Part shown: positions 59,273 to 64,000 of the stretch, piece after piece
Layout of the letters: each line of letters starts with the position of its first letter
Position numbering within the stretch: position 1 is the first letter of the stretch
Origin: Candidatus Wolframiiraptor sinensis
GTDB taxonomy: Archaea; Thermoproteota; Nitrososphaeria_A; Caldarchaeales; Wolframiiraptoraceae
Assembly: GCA_023268255.1 (NCBI GenBank)
Contig: JALNJX010000002.1
Coordinates: forward strand, 1-64,000
Direction of reading: 5' to 3'
DNA length: 64,000 nucleotides
Notes under the pieces: generated by a model
Told to the model about the DNA's origin: nothing
Databases searched by the model: none
Seen by the model: only the letters and a program-made list of their open reading frames with translations
Translations under genes and position numbers: made by a program

Positions 59273-60697
59273 CTAAACTATGGGTATTATCTCCGGCAGC
59301 GGTGCCGTGGACTCCGGATCAGTCTGGATCGCGTATAGCGGCGTCCCGGGCTTTATTCCGTGAAGTATGACGCATCCGTATTTTCTCGTGATCTTGAGGT
59401 GGATGTCGGCTATGGGCGCGAGCCTCTCGATGATCCCCAGCTCTACGGGCTTCGCGAGCAGCACCATGAGTCCTCCGGAGTGCTTCACATGATCCTGCGC
59501 CATGGCTAGTAAATTGACCGCCGCATTTACCCCATATAATCTGATGAGCCTATCAACGCCTATGCCGATGAATGGAGGCTCCCGGAATTTCCTGCTCAAT
59601 TCGATGACGTGGTTCATCACGTCGAGTAGTGCTTTATCGTGATCCCTCGAGCTAACTCTTATCACGTTCGGAAGCTCTTCCATCGGTGCCGTGGACTCTA
59701 TGAAGAAAGCGGTCTGCTTGAGGAACTTCTCCTCGCTTACTCCATAAAGCTTCCCGGCCTTCATCAGCGCCACGACAGTTACTCCTCCGGATGGAATACC
59801 TATGACGAGCCTACCCTTATGGATGAAGCTCGCGACTGCTGGGAGGAGTATTAGATGGTAATGAGATGGGGTGAGCTTGGGGTCTATCTCCATAAGCACT
59901 GTGGCTCCCTTTGGGTATCCTCCTATCTCGTGGTCGAGGTCTGGGATTCCGGTCGTGTAGCCGTCGGGCGGATCCGGCGGCGGGGAGAAGCTCACCTGCT
60001 CCCTGAGCTTCAGGGTTCTCGTCGGAGATAGGGCCCTAAATCCCTTATGAAGGGTGAAGCATAGTTTCGGGTGCCTGATCTCTCCTCCCCTGAGCTTCTC
60101 GAAGCTCATTATCCTGATTATCCTATTCTCTAGGAGCGTGGCCTCGAGATGTATCACCGCGTCGGCCACATAATCCTCGAAGCCTATGTCCTCGCTTATG
60201 GATGCGCGCTCCTTGACGAGCATCGTCGTGCACTTTAGCCTCTCGAGAACTCTATGAAGCACGTTCTGAAGGAGGATCCTGGCCTCATGCGGGCTCCTGA
60301 ACCCTTCCCTCAGCGCCGTGAAGGAGTCTATCACGAGCCTCTTAGCCCCAAGCGACTCCACGCGCTCTATCACAATGTTGAATGACTCGGCTATGCCTGC
60401 CTCCTTCAAGATCGGGAGCGAGATGAACTCGAATAAGCCTCTCTCCTCCAGCTGCCTGAAATCCATCCCAAATGAGCCAGCGTTCTCCAAGAATCTCTCC
60501 CTATTCTCGTATGTCGAGACGTATAGGCCCGGCTCGCCGGCGATCATAGCGCCATTATAGATGAAGCTCATTCCGAGGCTCGTCTTGCCCGATCCGGGTA
60601 GGCCCGAGACGACCACGAGCCCTCCCCGGGGAAAGCCGGGGATGACCTCATCGAGGCCGGGCACGAAGCTCTTAACAAACCGATTCTCCAAACTCAT
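59273..60697 (-). CDS. KaiC-like RecA-superfamily ATPase, paralogue of the 8311 gene
   Basis: A 474-residue double-domain protein co-linear with the one at 8311-9747. The start MSLENRFVKSFVPGLDEV leads to Walker A GLPGSGKT (32-39) and LVIDSFTALREGF. The second domain (TGIPDLDHEIGGYPKGATVL) has MEIDPKLTPS in place of a P-loop, the same loss as in its paralogue. Only one active ATPase site is expected. It is a single gene, convergent with the tRNA-Gly gene. Role unknown. Confidence 0.85.
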   Translation of the reverse strand: MSLENRFVKSFVPGLDEVIPGFPRGGLVVVSGLPGSGKTSLGMSFIYNGAMIAGEPGLYVSTYENRERFLENAGSFGMDFRQLEERGLFEFISLPILKEAGIAESFNIVIERVESLGAKRLVIDSFTALREGFRSPHEARILLQNVLHRVLERLKCTTMLVKERASISEDIGFEDYVADAVIHLEATLLENRIIRIMSFEKLRGGEIRHPKLCFTLHKGFRALSPTRTLKLREQVSFSPPPDPPDGYTTGIPDLDHEIGGYPKGATVLMEIDPKLTPSHYHLILLPAVASFIHKGRLVIGIPSGGVTVVALMKAGKLYGVSEEKFLKQTAFFIESTAPMEELPNVIRVSSRDHDKALLDVMNHVIELSRKFREPPFIGIGVDRLIRLYGVNAAVNLLAMAQDHVKHSGGLMVLLAKPVELGIIERLAPIADIHLKITRKYGCVILHGIKPGTPLYAIQTDPESTAPLPEIIPIV

Positions 60698-60822
60698 CTC
60701 CGTGACTCCGAGAAGCTCATCTAGATCATCTCCTTAAAAGCCTTAGGCGCCGAGGCTCTTGGGCCGAGAAAGCGTGATCCCGTGAGGAAAGGCTTAAAGA
60801 TGATGCCCGGAATGATGCTTTC

Positions 60823-61365
60823 ATGAGCCAGGGCTCCGGAGAGGGGGATGCCATCAACGCGATTATAGACTTTCTAGTGGGCATGTGGTTTCTCTTCTCC
60901 GAGATGGCCAGTCTTCTGAGAAGGTTCTCGATGAGCGCGGGCGGCGATTTAGGGCTTCACGCAGCGCTCGCATCCAACAGGCTATCACTCCTCGCGAAAA
61001 ACCTCGAGGATGGATTATCATATCTCGGAGCCGACTTCCTGAGGATCCTGAACTTCGAGAGCCTCAAGAAGGAGTGCGGAGTTTATGTGGCTGGAATCAT
61101 GGAGAAGCTGACCGAGATTCTCTCGGCGTTTAGCGACAGGCTCAAGGCTCCCAGAGCTGTGGACGTGAGAGCAGAGCTCCGGGAATTCGAGGACGCCATC
61201 AGCATAGCAATCAACGCATTCTCGAGAATGCTCGAGATGGTCTCTGAGCATCGCGAAGATGAAAGGGCGAAGCTCCTGACAATTCTCCTAAGCGATCTGG
61301 TGAGCGATCTCAAGATCATTGGCGTGAGGCTACAGCAGGCGAAGTCTCAGCTGAGGCTACTCTAA
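60823..61365 (+). CDS. Helical protein of unknown function upstream of orc1/cdc6
   Basis: A 180-residue, almost fully helical protein with long amphipathic stretches (LREFEDAISIAINAFSRMLE, LLTILLSDLVSDLKI). The N-terminus FLVGMWFLFSEMASLL is hydrophobic but short for a certain membrane helix. No family is recognised. It lies 37 bp upstream of the Cdc6 gene on the same strand, so a link to replication control, or a four-helix-bundle signalling role, is possible. Confidence 0.65.
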   Translation: MSQGSGEGDAINAIIDFLVGMWFLFSEMASLLRRFSMSAGGDLGLHAALASNRLSLLAKNLEDGLSYLGADFLRILNFESLKKECGVYVAGIMEKLTEILSAFSDRLKAPRAVDVRAELREFEDAISIAINAFSRMLEMVSEHREDERAKLLTILLSDLVSDLKIIGVRLQQAKSQLRLL

Positions 61366-61402
61366 CTTTTAATGGGGCTTCGCGCCGGATCAAAGTGAGG
61401 TC

Positions 61403-62563
61403 ATGGTGAGGGTCTTCAAGGCCGAGGAGAAGCTTTCCCCAGACTATATTCCGAGCAGGCTCCCGCACAGGGATGCCGAGTTCAGGCTTCTCAAAACGTT
61501 TTTCAGCGGAGTGATATCCGGCTCCTCCACAATATCCACGAGGGTTATCGTGACCGGCTCCGTTGGAACCGGAAAGAGCGCGCTCGTCAAGCTATTCGGT
61601 GCCACGGCCGAGGAGGAGGCGAGGAGAAGCGGCGTAAACCTGAGGTTTCTTTACGTGAACTGCAGGATAAGCAGGAGCACGTTCCTGATACTTTCTAGGC
61701 TCATCGAGCAGCTCAGGGCCAGGATTGGGGCGCGGGGCTTCGCGAATGAGGAGCTTCTCCACAGAATCCTAAACTACCTCGAGCTGAAGGACATTTACGC
61801 GATCATCGCCTTAGACGAGGTGGATTTGCTGATAAGCAGGGGCGAGGACCTCCTATACCTGCTGAGCAGGATAGGTGAGGAGAGGGAGAGGCCTCCGAGA
61901 ATCTCGACGATACTGATCACCAGGAACCCCGAGATCTTCGACCTGCTGGATGAGAGCACCAGAAGCTCCCTCCTAGGAAACATCATACACCTGAGCGAGT
62001 ACGATAGCGGCCAGCTATACGATATCCTCAAGTTCAGGGCTGAGGAGGCGCTGATGCCCGGAGTCCTCCTAGAGGAGTCGCTGCGGCTCATCGCGGATCT
62101 GGCAGGCGAGAGGGGAGACGCGAGATACGCCCTCGATATATTATGGAGGGCTGGAAAATACGCTGAGGCCGAGAGCTCAAGAGTGATCGCTCCGGAGCAC
62201 GTGAGAAAGGCTGCGGCGAGCATTTACCCGGCGATAAGAAGGGAGCACCTCGAGTTCCTCAGCCAGCATGAGCGGCTAATCCTACTGGCGCTCACGAGAG
62301 GGCTTCAAGGCGGGCAAGCATACGTCACGGCAGCGGACCTGTATCAGAACTATCAGCTCGTCTGCGAGGAATACTCGGCCGAGCCTAGAGCCTACACGAG
62401 CTTCTGGGAGCATCTCCAGAGGCTCGACGACCTGGGAATAATCAGGATAAACGTGAGAAGCGAGGGGGCTAAGGGGAGAAGATCATACGTCTCGCTCCCG
62501 GGAATCCCGGCGACGATACTCCAAGCCGAGCTCGAGTCAATACTGAGGAGAAGGCAGCTCTAG
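61403..62563 (+). CDS. cdc6: Orc1/Cdc6-type initiator AAA+ ATPase
   Basis: A 386-residue AAA+ protein: Walker A TGSVGTGKS (51-59), Walker B IIALDEVD, sensor 1 ILITRN, sensor 2 region GDARYALDIL, then a C-terminal winged helix (about 290-380) for DNA. It loads MCM at origins. It is a divergent copy: the end LTILITRNPE has no usual NGISNxL. No origin-recognition-box array or strongly AT-rich duplex-unwinding element lies in the neighbouring gaps. It ends 4 bp inside the 3' end of rfcL. Confidence 0.85.
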   Translation: MVRVFKAEEKLSPDYIPSRLPHRDAEFRLLKTFFSGVISGSSTISTRVIVTGSVGTGKSALVKLFGATAEEEARRSGVNLRFLYVNCRISRSTFLILSRLIEQLRARIGARGFANEELLHRILNYLELKDIYAIIALDEVDLLISRGEDLLYLLSRIGEERERPPRISTILITRNPEIFDLLDESTRSSLLGNIIHLSEYDSGQLYDILKFRAEEALMPGVLLEESLRLIADLAGERGDARYALDILWRAGKYAEAESSRVIAPEHVRKAAASIYPAIRREHLEFLSQHERLILLALTRGLQGGQAYVTAADLYQNYQLVCEEYSAEPRAYTSFWEHLQRLDDLGIIRINVRSEGAKGRRSYVSLPGIPATILQAELESILRRRQL

Positions 62564-63849
62564 CTCTTCCTCGCCCTGCGGCTCACTCTTCTGCGCGCTC
62601 CAGCTTTCTCGACTTTTTCGACTTCTCCTCCTCGGAGATATGCCACCTCGGATGCCGTGAACTCGAAGTATCTCGCCATGGCGTCGCCCATCCCCCCATC
62701 ATTAGCCATTATGAATGAGATGTATGGCAGCATCTGGCTCAACGCCTTGGACGTCGAGAGATGCAGCTTGGCCGCGATCTTCTGGGCTATGGATCTCCTC
62801 AGCTCCCTCTCCGCGCTCGTCGACTGGAGGAACCTGATTCTCGGTGGGAAAGTGAATTTCACGAAGCCCGAGGGCTTATGCCTTCTCGCGAGCGCAACGC
62901 CGCCGGTCATCACTGGAATGGCGTAGCGCATTAGCCTCCACTCCTGCCTCCTATTCACCCTCGCGAGCATCACGTCAGCTCTAGCCAGCGCCTCGAAGGC
63001 ATCGGCCAGATCGGATGGATCTGGGATCTGATCGGGCGTGTTATCAAGTATCCAAGTGTAGATCATGTCGAGATCTACCTCGAGGCCCTCCAGCGCGGCT
63101 CTAGCAGCCCTTATCGACTTCGCGTTGAAGACCATTCTGAGGGCGTCGAATATCTCCTTAACCCTGTTTCTCGCTCCTAGCGCTTCCAGGGCCTTTTCAT
63201 CAACGATTTTCCTGCCACCGGTTATGGCCTGGAAGTCGTTTATCGCCGACCTGAGATCTCCCTCACTCATCTCGGCGAGCTTCTCCAGAACCGCGTCAGG
63301 CACCTTGACTCCCTCCATCTCAGCGATCTCCCTAAGCCTCTTCACGACCTCGGCCTTTCTCAGCCTCCTGAACTCGAGCATCAAGCACTTCTCCCTAATA
63401 GGGGCAAGCTTCGGATCCCATGGATTATTTGCTATGAGAGCCAGCGGAACCCTCGTCTCGTCTATTATCCTGCTCAGCGCCGCTATCCCGCCGGCATCCT
63501 CCCTCCCGGCAACGCCATCCACCTCATCAACGACTATTATCTTCCTCGTGGAGCCATCCAGCGTGGCCTGGAGCGATGACTCCCCGACCACGGCCTTCAT
63601 CCTGGCCTCATCCCTCCAATCGCTCGCATTAACCTCGATGACGTCGTAGCCGTGCTCCTTCCCATAGGCCAGGACTAGGCTCGTCTTCCCGACGCCCGCC
63701 GGACCGTAGAGCAGAACGGCCCTCTTCTCCGGCGGCCTCCCAAGCTCCCACTGCTTCATCCACTTCACGAAGGCGTCGACGGACTCCTTATTGCCGACTA
63801 CATCGGCGACCCGCTTCGGCCTATACTTCTCAACCCAGAGTTCCGTCAA
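62560..63849 (-). CDS. rfcL: Replication factor C large subunit
   Basis: A 429-residue clamp-loader subunit. WVEKYRPKRVADVVGN is box II, GPAGVGKT (49-56) Walker A, IIVVDEVDGV Walker B and a collar domain follows. It opens and loads the PCNA ring. The C-terminus is a basic tail (ARRRVSRRARKS) and I see no PCNA-interacting QxxL/I-x2-FF box. The start appears to be TTG at 63849, after GGTGTGAT. It lies 11 bp downstream of rfcS. Confidence 0.95.
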   Translation of the reverse strand: MTELWVEKYRPKRVADVVGNKESVDAFVKWMKQWELGRPPEKRAVLLYGPAGVGKTSLVLAYGKEHGYDVIEVNASDWRDEARMKAVVGESSLQATLDGSTRKIIVVDEVDGVAGREDAGGIAALSRIIDETRVPLALIANNPWDPKLAPIREKCLMLEFRRLRKAEVVKRLREIAEMEGVKVPDAVLEKLAEMSEGDLRSAINDFQAITGGRKIVDEKALEALGARNRVKEIFDALRMVFNAKSIRAARAALEGLEVDLDMIYTWILDNTPDQIPDPSDLADAFEALARADVMLARVNRRQEWRLMRYAIPVMTGGVALARRHKPSGFVKFTFPPRIRFLQSTSAERELRRSIAQKIAAKLHLSTSKALSQMLPYISFIMANDGGMGDAMARYFEFTASEVAYLRGGEVEKVEKAGARRRVSRRARKS

Positions 63850-63860
63850 GGATCACACCC

Positions 63861-64000
63861 TCAAGTCCGCCTCCTCTTCGCCGCGAGCCTTGCGAGAAAA
63901 GCCATGAGCTGAACCTCGGGAGTGGCTCCCTCCGATATCCTGTAATCCACCTCGCCGAGCAGGTCCAGTAGCTCAAGCTTGTCGCCCTCATCCAAGTCGA
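63861..64000 (-). CDS. rfcS: Replication factor C small subunit, C-terminal fragment at window edge
   Basis: The last 45 or so codons, cut by the window end: LLDLLGEVDYRISEGATPEV followed by QLMAFLARLA, the collar-domain ending of RfcS. It is followed by a basic tail AAKRRRT and a TGA stop at 63861. The order rfcS-rfcL is standard in many archaea. Confidence 0.85.
   Translation of the reverse strand, partial: DLDEGDKLELLDLLGEVDYRISEGATPEVQLMAFLARLAAKRRRT

Noticed and set aside
60698-61402. Replication origin next to orc1/cdc6
   Set aside because: Searched both gaps by eye for repeated origin boxes and AT-rich unwinding DNA; neither was seen.
1-64000. Insertion sequences or integrated virus
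   Set aside because: No transposase, integrase or terminal inverted repeat pair was recognised; only a doubtful zinc-finger fragment at 4778-5004 could be a remnant.

Overview
The window is archaeal chromosomal DNA, probably from a hyperthermophile of the Thermoproteota/TACK side. The support is a TATA-binding protein, Orc1/Cdc6, an MCM-GINS pair, RFC large and small subunits, an archaeal ATP-dependent DNA ligase and Hel308. There are also two tRNA genes with bulge-helix-bulge introns at position 37/38, many TATA boxes placed for leaderless mRNAs, heavy AGG/AGA and ATA codon use, and a 24-nt CRISPR repeat ending in ATTGAAAG. I cannot decide between a crenarchaeal and a korarchaeal-like lineage from sequence alone.

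Region 1 (1-8.3 kb) is accessory. A CRISPR array runs off the left edge. Its leader faces an adaptation operon csa1-cas1-cas2-cas4, with no interference genes in view. Next come the TATA-binding protein gene, a gene-poor stretch with unusual strand composition, two VapBC toxin-antitoxin pairs, and an AbrB-type antitoxin whose toxin seems reduced to a remnant.

Region 2 (8.3-24 kb) holds a KaiC-like ATPase, an FkbM methyltransferase, a radical SAM protein joined to endonuclease III, and a short-chain dehydrogenase. A dihydrolipoyl dehydrogenase is transcribed divergently from a four-subunit 2-oxoacid:ferredoxin oxidoreductase operon. A nucleotide/tRNA-end operon follows (tmk, thpR, cca, a COG2112-type kinase, a formyl-THF cyclo-ligase family gene). 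After it lie a clearly dead MFS transporter gene, an ACT-domain regulator and an intron-containing tRNA-Pro.

Region 3 (24-48 kb) holds an AN1-zinc-finger/site-2-protease fusion, hsp20-DNA ligase, AsnRS and two very short genes: a Lys/Ala-rich histone-H1-like protein and an acidic Trp-repeat miniprotein. It continues with a split branched-chain-amino-acid-type ABC transporter, a methyltransferase/D-Ala-D-Ala-ligase-like fusion, purine/methylthioadenosine salvage (amidohydrolase and nucleoside phosphorylase), DNA repair (Ogg, Ogt), ValRS, a DMT exporter and a repetitive secreted surface protein.

Region 4 (48-64 kb) is informational. It holds a flavodoxin, PPC/DUF296 and UPF0201 genes, a prs-trmG10-rnz operon, a tyrosine phosphatase, hel308, mcm with a 488-residue intein, gins, a tRNA-Gly with an intron and an unusual C33, a second KaiC-like ATPase, orc1/cdc6, rfcL and the 3' end of rfcS.

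The main leads are: the keto-rich (G+T) strand tract that cuts through the TBP gene; the CRISPR-repeat-like 15-mer inside cas1; the acidic Trp-repeat miniprotein; the methyltransferase/ATP-grasp fusion; the C33 tRNA-Gly; and the paired KaiC proteins with a degenerate second domain.
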